A stretch of DNA of 13,497 nt from JAFNAG01 sp964353465. Lineage in GTDB: Bacteria; Acidobacteriota; UBA6911. The translations under genes were made by a program, and so were the position numbers. This document shows, one piece after another, positions 1 to 7,024 of the stretch (position 1 is the stretch's first letter; every line of letters begins with the position of its first letter). The notes below the pieces were generated by a model. It searched no databases. It saw nothing but the letters and a program-made list of their open reading frames with translations, and was not told the DNA's origin. The stretch spans positions 1 to 13,497 of the forward strand of contig CAYGWQ010000137.1 of assembly GCA_964353465.1 (NCBI GenBank), given 5' to 3'.

Positions 1-949
1 TCCCTTCAATCGAGCGCATCAACGCTGTCTCCTCACCGCAGACAAACGCGCCCGCGCCGCGCACAAGGCTGATGTCAAAGGAAAAACCGGTCCCGAGGAT
101 GCTCTCGCCGAGCAGCCCAAGCTCCCTCGCCTGGCGAAGGGCGATAATCAAATGTTTGATCGCCAGCGGATACTCATTGCGGGCATAGATGACGCCTTCC
201 GTCGCGCCGGTGGCGTAAGCGCCGATGATCATCCCCTCCAGGATGCTGTGCGGATTGCCCTCGAGCACGCTCCGGTCCATATAAGCGCCGGGATCCCCTT
301 CATCGGCGTTGCAGACCAGGATTTTCCCCCTGCCGTTTTTCTGTTGCGCCAGGAGTTCCCACTTGCGCCCGGTCGGGAACCCCGCACCGCCTCGCCCCCG
401 GAGGCCGGACGCCTTGATCTCGTCGACGACTTCCCGAGGATTTCCCTTTTCAAGAACTTTTGCCAGCGCGGAGTAGCCGTTATCCTGGATATAACTATAA
501 ATACGGATGGGATCGATTTTTTCGTTGCGCGACAAAATCGTACGCTGCTGGCCCTTGAAGAACGGGATGGCGTTGAGAGAATCGATGCGCTTGCGGGTTT
601 TCGGATCCTTCCAAAGCAGGCGCTCGACCACCTCCCCTGCGGCCGTGGCCTCTACGATGCGCACCATTTCTTCCAACCCGATCTTCGGGTAAAAAGTTCC
701 CTTGGGCTCCACCAGGACGGATGGCTCGGCCTGACAGTAGCCGTGACAACCCGTGATCCGCAGGCGGATCTTGTCCAAAAGGCCTTTATAGAGCAGCTCG
801 CGTTTGGTGATCCGAATGAGGTCGTTTGCGCCGCTCGCCTGACCGCAAGTACCTGCAGAGATAACGATCGTCGGCTTATTGTAGTCCGTGCTGGCGATCA
901 GCCGGCTTTGCAGGCTCTTGAGATCGTCTATTGACTTGAGTTTTTCCAT
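1..949 (-). CDS. NuoF/HydB-type NADH- and FMN-binding subunit, partial (C-terminus beyond left edge)
   Basis: This is the flavoprotein subunit of an NAD(H)-linked complex. In the NuoF/HydB/HndC family it binds FMN and NAD(H) and passes electrons to iron-sulfur clusters. The first 316 residues are present and the frame is open to base 1. Residues 25-96 form a thioredoxin-like [2Fe-2S] domain with C35, C68 and C72 (GTCGQASGA, then GCHGYCQAEP). The FMN/NADH core follows: GLRGRGGAGFPTGRKW at 182-197, NADEGDPGAYMDR at 214-226 and GAGAFVCGEETAL at 298-310. The family usually runs to about 540-620 residues, so the SLBB and [4Fe-4S] regions are missing here. The start at 949 has GGAAGG about nine bases upstream and lies 71 bases after the NuoE-like gene. 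The N-terminal [2Fe-2S] domain favours a soluble hydrogenase or formate dehydrogenase diaphorase over respiratory complex I; that choice is inference. Confidence 0.93.
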   Translation of the reverse strand, partial: MEKLKSIDDLKSLQSRLIASTDYNKPTIVISAGTCGQASGANDLIRITKRELLYKGLLDKIRLRITGCHGYCQAEPSVLVEPKGTFYPKIGLEEMVRIVEATAAGEVVERLLWKDPKTRKRIDSLNAIPFFKGQQRTILSRNEKIDPIRIYSYIQDNGYSALAKVLEKGNPREVVDEIKASGLRGRGGAGFPTGRKWELLAQQKNGRGKILVCNADEGDPGAYMDRSVLEGNPHSILEGMIIGAYATGATEGVIYARNEYPLAIKHLIIALRQARELGLLGESILGTGFSFDISLVRGAGAFVCGEETALMRSIEG

Positions 950-1020
950 GGACGCGTTCCTTCCATTTCTCCCTGAACGTTGATCATTGGTTCCTTCCCG
1001 ATGACTCGATGGAGCCGGAA

Positions 1021-1869
1021 TCAGAGATTCATGCCGTCAAGATCCAGCCTGTGAGACTTGCAGCCCCGGCGCGAGCAGATCTGGAGCATCCCGCCTCCGC
1101 GCACGATCATCGGTACCATGGGCGCGCCGCAGTCCGAGCACGGTGTCCCGCCCGCGAGTTCTGCGTGGCAGTGCGGGCAGAAGAAGTGCACCAGAGTATC
1201 CATCGGGATTTCGTGCTCGCACTGGATGTTGTAGCTTCCGTACAGGGACGACAGGAGCAACGAGCCATGAGTCTGCCCAAATGAAACCGTCACCCTGATG
1301 GATGGGATGCCATCCAGGAGGTTCGTCGGATCGGCGAGGCTGTGGTTGCAGCGCGCGCAGCTGACTTCGACCGGAAAAACCCTTTGGTCTGTCTTGAGAT
1401 CGACCTTGTCCAATCCGCTACGGGTCTTTTGAAGCAGCGCCTTGATTTTGCCGGTGCTGACGTTGGGAAAGTAGTGGCCGTCAGCCACCACAATCGGCCC
1501 GAGCGCGCAAGCTCCCAGACAGTTCACAGTCTCCAGCGTGAATTCCTTGTCGCCCGTAGTCCCGCCGGGTTTCACGCCGAGCTGATTTTGGAGTTCCTCG
1601 GCCACTCTGGGAGCGCCTCGGACGTGGCAGGCCGTGCCTTGGCAGCAAGAAATGAGGTGCCTGCCCCGCGGCTTCAGGCTGAACCAACTATAGAAAGTGG
1701 CCACACCGTACACATCAACCAGGGAACGCCCGGTCTGTGCGGCGACGGCCTGCAGTGCTTCTTTCGGCAGATAACTGTATTTGGATTGTATGTCTTCGAG
1801 GATCGATATGAGTTCCCCGCGCTGCCCACCGTGTTTTTGAACGATGGCTTGGATTTCCTGCGTATTCAT
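1021..1869 (-). CDS. NuoE/HydC-type [2Fe-2S] subunit with C-terminal cysteine-rich extension
   Basis: This 282-residue protein is a thioredoxin-fold [2Fe-2S] subunit that partners the NuoF-like protein encoded just downstream. Residues 1-60 are the NuoE helical region (YLPKEALQAVA, VYGVATFYSWF). The four cluster ligands are C76 and C81 (CQGTACHVRGAP) and C117 and C121 (NCLGACALGP). NuoE proteins usually end near residue 160. This one continues for about 120 residues with C171/C174, C217, C231/C234 (CPHC), C244/C247 (CSDC) and C265/C270 (CSRRGC), which looks like paired zinc ribbons or a further metal site. ATG 1869 was chosen over an in-frame start at 1914 because GGAGG lies four bases before it and the family N-terminus starts there. 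The Cys-rich small gene ends 48 bases upstream, consistent with one operon. The core assignment is firm; the extension's role is unknown. Confidence 0.93.
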   Translation of the reverse strand: MNTQEIQAIVQKHGGQRGELISILEDIQSKYSYLPKEALQAVAAQTGRSLVDVYGVATFYSWFSLKPRGRHLISCCQGTACHVRGAPRVAEELQNQLGVKPGGTTGDKEFTLETVNCLGACALGPIVVADGHYFPNVSTGKIKALLQKTRSGLDKVDLKTDQRVFPVEVSCARCNHSLADPTNLLDGIPSIRVTVSFGQTHGSLLLSSLYGSYNIQCEHEIPMDTLVHFFCPHCHAELAGGTPCSDCGAPMVPMIVRGGGMLQICSRRGCKSHRLDLDGMNL

Positions 1870-1871
1870 GA

Positions 1872-1876
1872 CCTCC
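1872..1876 (-). promoter_or_regulatory. Ribosome binding site deciding the NuoE-like start
   Basis: GGAGG on the minus strand lies four bases before ATG 1869. This supports that start over the upstream in-frame start at 1914, which would add 15 residues with no counterpart in the NuoE family. Confidence 0.75.
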
Positions 1877-1917
1877 ACCTTCTTTGACCGAAAGCCTGGG
1901 ATGGACGCAATCAACTC

Positions 1918-2199
1918 CTAACGGTAATATTCGCAGTGCCAAACGCCGCTTTCCGGCTTGGGGAAAGTACAGTCATCGCGAAGTTCGCAATCGCAGCACA
2001 ATCCCCTGTGCTCGCTCTCCTGCGCGCAGCAATCCTGTGTCGTCTGTGATGTCGATGGGGGAATCCGTACCGGACTGGTGGCTTGGTAGGTTTCGCAATC
2101 CAAGACAGGTGATTCGGATGCCCTCGGCAAGACACAAGCACCAGCCTGCGAGCACGTCCTACACAAGCCCCTGAGTTCCCCACCACGAGATTTTTTCAT
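1918..2199 (-). CDS. Small protein with two Cys4 repeats, first gene of the redox operon
   Basis: This 93-residue protein has no recognised enzyme domain. It contains two copies of one motif. The first is GLCRTC followed by C22 and C35 (C13-x2-C16-x5-C22-x12-C35). The second is GLCCDC followed by C77 and C89 (C68-x2-C71-x5-C77-x11-C89). The copies also share an acidic-aromatic ending, DCETYQ and HCEYYR. About 30 low-complexity residues rich in Ser, Thr and Pro separate them and include an extra CC pair at 57-58. The regular four-Cys spacing implies metal binding, either zinc or an iron-sulfur cluster. There is no signal peptide or membrane segment, so it should be cytoplasmic. It lies between the sigma-54 promoter and the NuoE-like gene, which suggests a role in assembly of, or electron transfer by, that complex. 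The repeat structure argues strongly that this short frame is a real gene. The start codon is less certain because the Shine-Dalgarno is weak. Confidence 0.8.
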   Translation of the reverse strand: MKKSRGGELRGLCRTCSQAGACVLPRASESPVLDCETYQATSPVRIPPSTSQTTQDCCAQESEHRGLCCDCELRDDCTFPKPESGVWHCEYYR

Positions 2200-2212
2200 C
2201 CCTGGTTTCCGG

Positions 2213-2224
2213 GCCGCAAGCGGC
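2213..2224 (-). other. Short inverted repeat in the operon leader
   Basis: GCCGCTTGCGGC on the minus strand can form a four- to five-base-pair hairpin that ends 13 bases before the ATG at 2199. It lies inside the leader expected from the sigma-54 promoter. It could affect translation of the Cys-rich protein, but it is short and could be chance in GC-rich DNA. Confidence 0.3.
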
Positions 2225-2255
2225 TTTTATAATCTGAATTGTCCCACCTGTAACT

Positions 2256-2272
2256 GTCCGAGAGAGCCGGAC
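2256..2272 (-). other. Second inverted repeat in the operon leader
   Basis: GTCCG and CGGAC are separated by seven bases, giving a five-base-pair stem within the predicted leader about 57 bases ahead of the first start codon. Seen directly; any regulatory function is inference. Confidence 0.3.
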
Positions 2273-2298
2273 CAACCCTACCACCCCATATTGTTCAA

Positions 2299-2314
2299 GG
2301 CAACACTCGTGCCA
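2299..2314 (-). promoter_or_regulatory. Sigma-54 (RpoN) -24/-12 promoter of the Cys-rich/NuoE/NuoF operon
   Basis: The minus strand reads TGGCACGAGTGTTGCC, against the sigma-54 consensus TGGCACG-N4-TTGCW. Every fixed position matches except the last base. The GG and GC pairs are 12 bases apart, as sigma-54 holoenzyme requires, and the base before the site is C, also as in the consensus. Transcription should start near 2288, giving a leader of about 88 bases before the ATG at 2199. The gene upstream, on the same strand, is an NtrC-family activator with the GAFTGA sigma-54 contact loop, so it is the obvious candidate regulator. No convincing dyad enhancer site for the activator was found upstream. 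Confidence 0.85.
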
Positions 2315-2484
2315 GCCAGGAAGAACACAACCGTATCACCAGGCAGGAAACCGATCAATCCTCTTCAGAATAAGTCAGATAAAAAAGGGGGGAAAAATTC
2401 CGCTGATTCATATATCCCTTATCCTCCTTGACCCGGGCGGGCGATTTGGTGGGGAAAAATAGGCCACAGGGGTGAAAATACCCA

Positions 2485-3837
<1,353 letters not shown>

Positions 3838-3839
3838 AA

Positions 3840-5057
3840 CTAAGGATTCTCCTCGGAGTTTGCGATTTCGGCCAGGGGCAGGGAAACCACGAAACGGGAC
3901 CCTTTGCCGCGCTGGCTGTCGACGCGAATCGTGCCGCCGTGCGAAGTTACGATCCCGTGAACGACGGACAAACCGAGGCCCGTGCCCTGGCCGGCACCCT
4001 TCGTGGTGAAAAAGGGTATAAAAAGCTGCTTCACGACCGCTTCGCTCATGCCGATGCCCGTGTCCTCGACGGCGAGCTGGACTTGGCTGCCGTCAAAGGC
4101 AGTCCGGATAGTCAACGTGCCGCCGCGCGGCATTGCTTGAATCGCATTCACCACCAGGTTGACCAGAACCTGGTGCAGCTGCCCGGAGTCAGCTGTAATC
4201 TCGGGAAGATGATCGTCCAGCTTCCGGACCAGGCTGATCCCCTCACGTGCGCAGCGGGACTCCAGGAAGTAGAGGCCCTCACGCACCAGATTGTTCAGGC
4301 TGCAGGGAGCCTTGCGAGTCGGGAGCTTCCGGGCAAAGAGCAGCAGCTTCTTGATCACTTCACGAGCGTGGAGCGCAGCGTTCACGATTTTTTCAATGTC
4401 ATGTTCCGCCTGAACCGGCAGGTTGGGATTGTTCTTGGCCAGTTGTGCGAATCCGAGAATGCTCCCAAGCGGTTCGTTCAACTCGTGCGCGGCCCCTGCG
4501 GCCATTTCCCCGATCGTTGCCAGGCGATCCGCGTGACGGAGTTGTTGCTCAAGCCGCATCTTTTCTCTCTCGGTCTCCCCATGCTCCTGCAACATGCCCA
4601 CCTGTCGGGCAACTTCTTGAAGGAGGCTGCGCTCCTCCCTGGAAAAAGGCCCCTCGTCCATTGGCGGCTTTTCGGTCGCATACACAACTTCAATGCTGCC
4701 ACGGCTCAGTCCTCCCACCAGGATTTCTGCGCTCTGCTTCCAGGGGCTGTCGTGAAATCCTGCGGAGGCAAACGAGCGGGCATCCACAGTGATGCGGGCT
4801 GAGGCAATCTCGGGATACAGCCAGCCGAGGGGCAGGAGCTCAACGATATTCCCGAGCGTGTCGTCGATCGCGCCGCCGCGATTCTGGATCGTTTGGGCAA
4901 CGCCGTAGAGGCAAGCCAACTCATGGGTCCGCTTGCGCAGCAAATCGCCGAAACCGCTGGTAGGCTTACTCCTGTCCGCCGCTCTTCTGTGCTTGCCCTG
5001 GGTCATAGACCGCTCATGTGAAAGTGCCTGCAAAAACGCGGAGTCCATTACTAGCAC
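3840..5057 (-). CDS. Soluble GAF-domain sensor histidine kinase
   Basis: This protein has up to 405 residues and no membrane segment, so it senses a cytoplasmic cue. Residues 43-158 look like a GAF-type sensor domain, ending in SREERSLLQEVARQVGML. A coiled linker leads to HisKA with phosphoacceptor H191 in GAAHELNEPLGSILGF. The ATPase domain has the N box (NLVVNAIQAM, 300-309), G1 (DTGIGM, 332-337), the F box (FIPFFTTK, 346-353) and G2 (GQGTGLGLS, 356-364). All catalytic motifs are intact. It is followed after two bases by the NtrC-type regulator, its expected phosphotransfer partner. The start is uncertain: GTG 5057, ATG 5048 and ATG 5000-5010 are all possible, and none has a strong ribosome binding site. 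The signal is unknown; a redox, nucleotide or metabolic cue would fit the operon it probably controls. Confidence 0.94.
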   Translation of the reverse strand: MLVMDSAFLQALSHERSMTQGKHRRAADRSKPTSGFGDLLRKRTHELACLYGVAQTIQNRGGAIDDTLGNIVELLPLGWLYPEIASARITVDARSFASAGFHDSPWKQSAEILVGGLSRGSIEVVYATEKPPMDEGPFSREERSLLQEVARQVGMLQEHGETEREKMRLEQQLRHADRLATIGEMAAGAAHELNEPLGSILGFAQLAKNNPNLPVQAEHDIEKIVNAALHAREVIKKLLLFARKLPTRKAPCSLNNLVREGLYFLESRCAREGISLVRKLDDHLPEITADSGQLHQVLVNLVVNAIQAMPRGGTLTIRTAFDGSQVQLAVEDTGIGMSEAVVKQLFIPFFTTKGAGQGTGLGLSVVHGIVTSHGGTIRVDSQRGKGSRFVVSLPLAEIANSEENP

Positions 5058-5297
5058 GGATCAATTTTGAAACCAAGCCCTGACTGGAGCTTTCCGCGAT
5101 GAGACAGTAACGCTCGCTGCTGAAAGTCATACAGCCGCATACTCTCAGCTCACCACAAAGACCACAAAGACCTCAAAGAACCTCAATACTTTGCTTTGGC
5201 TGCGCCGGAGGCGCTCTTGCCTGCGCTGCCGCCATGGGGATAGATATTCGGCACCGATTGATTTTATGGCATTATCCATACTTGCACGGGAGGTGTT
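5058..5297. other. Divergent intergenic region between kinase and TerB-like gene
   Basis: This 240-base spacer must carry promoters for both directions. No clear -35/-10 pair or sigma-54 site could be assigned by eye. It contains a 9-bp tandem repeat (5153-5179). An open frame of 205 codons runs through here on the minus strand but is the shadow of the TerB-like gene. Confidence 0.5.
5153..5179. repeat. 9-bp tandem repeat, three units
   Basis: The plus strand reads CCACAAAGA, CCACAAAGA, CCTCAAAGA head to tail, with a decayed fourth unit (ACCTCAATA). The units are exactly nine bases apart. It is a simple intergenic repeat, not a CRISPR array, and lies in the spacer between divergent genes. 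Confidence 0.7.
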
Positions 5298-5825
5298 ATG
5301 TCGATTCTCAAATTCCTCAAGCTGGATGTGCAGCACGAGGGAAGTTCGCGGACGTCGGCGGAGACAGATACGATTCGCAAGATTGCGAGTGCGCTGGATC
5401 AAATGGATCCCGAGCAGGCCAAGTTTATAGCGGCCTTCGCCTACCTCATGAGCCGGGTTGCCCGGGCGGATCTGATCCTCAATCCGGATGAGATCACCGC
5501 GATGGAGAAGATCGTGATGCAGCAGGCCGGCATCCCGGAGGAGCAGGCGATCCTCGTGGTCCAGATGGCCAAAACCCAAAATCTCCTCTTCGGCGCGACC
5601 GAGAATTATCTGGTCACGCGCGAGTTCAACAAGATGGCCACTCATGAGCAGAAGCTCGGCCTGCTCCACTGCCTGTATGCTGTTTCGGCTGCGGACTACA
5701 GCATTGCGACAATTGAAGACAATGAAATCGCTCAGATAGCCGACGAACTCAGGATCGAGCATAAGGACTTCATCGCTGTCCGCTCAAAGTTTCGCAGCCA
5801 TCTGGCGGTGCTAAAGAAGGAGTGA
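5298..5825 (+). CDS. TerB-like (tellurite-resistance TerB family) protein
   Basis: This 175-residue soluble protein has a TerB/DjlA-N-like all-helical domain over about residues 37-165. The diagnostic pattern is a helix with FAYLMSRVARADL (47-59) followed by an acidic helix (LNPDEITAMEKIV), and a second copy with LLHCLYAVSAADYSIATIED (122-141) leading into EIAQIADEL. The acidic residues D58 and D133 are where the family places possible metal ligands. The first 25 residues are less conserved and polar. Start ATG 5298 has a strong GGGAGG four bases upstream. No other ter genes are nearby, so tellurite resistance should not be assumed; single TerB-domain proteins are widespread with mostly unknown roles, some in membrane-associated stress functions. 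No partner is evident in the neighbourhood. Confidence 0.88.
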   Translation: MSILKFLKLDVQHEGSSRTSAETDTIRKIASALDQMDPEQAKFIAAFAYLMSRVARADLILNPDEITAMEKIVMQQAGIPEEQAILVVQMAKTQNLLFGATENYLVTREFNKMATHEQKLGLLHCLYAVSAADYSIATIEDNEIAQIADELRIEHKDFIAVRSKFRSHLAVLKKE

Positions 5826-6214
5826 CGGGTGGGCGGCGGCTGTCAGAGGATCTTCGCCGCGTCAATAGATGTCCAGGGTAAAATTCCGCTGCCCACTGCC
5901 TGCTGCCGGCGGTTTGTTGCGATGATTGACATCGATGCCTCATCGCGTCATACTCCCGAAGGGCAGCTTGAGAATGCCGTTAGTCTGAATTTGATTTTGC
6001 GACTCGAGCGGCGGATGAGGCTGAGCGGGTTAGAAGTGCAGTCTGGCTCCCGATTGATGTTCATGTTGATAAAGTTTGCGGCTGCTGCGAAAAAGAATGG
6101 TTACTCTGGAGAGGAAGCTTCGCGGGGTGGCCTGGTAGAAAAGCCTGAAGCTTTCAGTGTGAAGCCAGTTCCGGGAGCGTCGTACCGGCAGAGGCCAACG
6201 ATGGGTGGCAGGGG
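5826..6214. other. 389-base stretch without a convincing gene
   Basis: One open frame (GTG 5829 to TGA 6218) crosses it. It lacks a ribosome binding site, shows no domain-like pattern and runs over the start of the next gene, so it is not called. No terminator-like hairpin with a T run, tRNA or repeat array was found. The promoter of the HEAT-repeat gene is presumably here. Confidence 0.4.
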
Positions 6215-6754
6215 ATGATGAAACCAAAACTTCACCGCCGCACATCACGGAGTCGCAAGAAGAATGTCACTCCGCTGTCGAATCTGCGCACTTCGGAGGT
6301 AGTCCGGACGGTTGTTGCAAATCCCCGACGCCTCGACGAACTGGTGAACTTGCTTCAAGACAAAGAGAGGTTGATTCGAGGTCGCGCTGCGATTACGCTC
6401 GCGCGTCTCTCCGATTCGCATCCGGCTCGTCTCGTGCGCCATCTGGAGCAATTGCGGGGAGCTATTGGGGATGATTCGGCTTATGTACGTTGGCATCTGC
6501 TCTACACGATGGGGCAGGTGATTTCCAGGTTTCCAAAGCGTTCATCCCCGTATCTGGGTGAGATTCGCGCGCACCTGACGGACGAAGATCGGCTGGTGCG
6601 AAGTTTTGCCTGCAGGGCGCTTGAAAAGGTGGCAACTCGTAAGCCCCAGTTAATCAAAGCTTTATACTCGGCGAACCCGGATGAGATTCCTTCTTCGGTG
6701 GCTCGGCAGCTCCAGTGCTCTGCCCACCCGGGGAAGGGTGCAAAGGGGAGTTGA
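6215..6754 (+). CDS. Small HEAT-repeat protein
   Basis: This 179-residue protein starts with a strongly basic tail (KPKLHRRTSRSRKK) followed by three HEAT-like helical repeats. They lie at about residues 38-70 (LDELVNLLQDKERLIRGRAA), 77-108 (LEQLRGAIGDDSAYVRWHLL) and 114-145 (LGEIRAHLTDEDRLVRSFAC). Each has the loop pattern D/E-x-x-x-V/I-R that opens the second helix. HEAT repeats make protein-binding solenoids, so a scaffold or interaction role is expected; the basic N-terminus might bind nucleic acid. There is no signal peptide or membrane segment. ATG 6215 and ATG 6218 are adjacent; the AGGGG in front suits the second slightly better. Two of the three repeats keep a tryptophan or phenylalanine packing position. 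The partner is unknown. Confidence 0.78.
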   Translation: MMKPKLHRRTSRSRKKNVTPLSNLRTSEVVRTVVANPRRLDELVNLLQDKERLIRGRAAITLARLSDSHPARLVRHLEQLRGAIGDDSAYVRWHLLYTMGQVISRFPKRSSPYLGEIRAHLTDEDRLVRSFACRALEKVATRKPQLIKALYSANPDEIPSSVARQLQCSAHPGKGAKGS

Positions 6755-7024
6755 GGCCCTTTGCCGGTGGTTTCACGTCATTTCGGGATCGCTCCCTGCC
6801 GAACAAGCCGAGGTCTGGATAACTTTTTCTCCCACTTTCTTATCCGGAGCCTTCAAAAAGCGGAACAGACCCGAAATCAGTACGTAGTTATGTGCGGGAG
6901 AACGCCGGACAGGCTGCGGAGCGGCAGTGTGAGAACCGGCAGCCCAAAGGAATGGCTGGGCTCGGCAGGAATGCAGGCCCGTCGCCGGAAGGCGGGATCC
7001 TTTATTTGATTGCAGGGGAGTTCT
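6755..7024 (+). other. 270-base region with overlapping inverted repeats ahead of the transport operon
   Basis: No credible gene is present. Several inverted repeats overlap: GCCGG 6904-6908 with CCGGC 6936-6940; GGCTGC 6912-6917 with GCAGCC 6939-6944; AGCCCA 6941-6946 with TGGGCT 6957-6962; and CGCC 6983-6986 with GGCG 6991-6994 around a GGAA loop. The second and third pairs share bases 6941-6944 and cannot form together. This could be a structured leader of the operon that starts at 7025. No known riboswitch was recognised. Confidence 0.4.
7014..7020 (+). promoter_or_regulatory. Ribosome binding site deciding the start at 7025
   Basis: AGGGGAG lies four bases before ATG 7025. It rules out the in-frame TTG at 7010, whose first codons would overlap this site, and places a clean signal peptide at the N-terminus. 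Confidence 0.75.

Larger units (their letters stand above)
2200..2484. other. Intergenic region between response regulator and redox operon
   Basis: This 285-base non-coding stretch holds the sigma-54 promoter, its leader with two small inverted repeats, and an upstream AT-rich part. That part includes a homopurine run A6-G6-A5 (2381-2397, plus strand) and three similar G4-A-rich words beginning near 2389, 2451 and 2469. Immediately after the response regulator stop, GGGT and ACCC flank six bases, a four-base-pair stem too weak to call a terminator. The enhancer for the NtrC-type activator would be expected between 2320 and 2484. Confidence 0.6.

Noticed and set aside
152..934. Long open frame of 260 codons on the plus strand
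   Set aside because: It lies antisense to the NuoF-like gene, whose FMN and NADH motifs are unmistakable. The frame has no domain pattern and reflects high GC content.
3939..4802. Open frame of 287 codons on the plus strand
   Set aside because: It is the antisense shadow of the sensor kinase, which has all HisKA and ATPase boxes.
5153..5179. Tandem repeat considered as a CRISPR remnant
   Set aside because: Units are nine bases with no spacers and no cas genes nearby.
5267..5285. TGGC and TTGC words before the TerB-like gene, resembling a sigma-54 promoter
   Set aside because: The GG-to-GC distance is 16 bases instead of 12, which sigma-54 does not tolerate.
5145..5762. Open frame of 205 codons on the minus strand
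   Set aside because: It overlaps the TerB-like gene antisense; the plus-strand gene has a strong ribosome binding site and a recognised domain.
5829..6218. Possible 129-residue gene from GTG 5829
   Set aside because: No ribosome binding site, no domain-like pattern and overlap with the HEAT-repeat start. It could be a decayed gene, but nothing supports it.
6891..6960. GTGCG start with several stems, considered as a group II intron or riboswitch fragment
   Set aside because: No domain V hairpin, no reverse transcriptase and no recognised riboswitch core were found.
6761..7009. Possible 82-residue gene from TTG 6761
   Set aside because: TTG start without a ribosome binding site, Arg/Ser/Gly-rich translation with no pattern, and it covers the inverted-repeat region.
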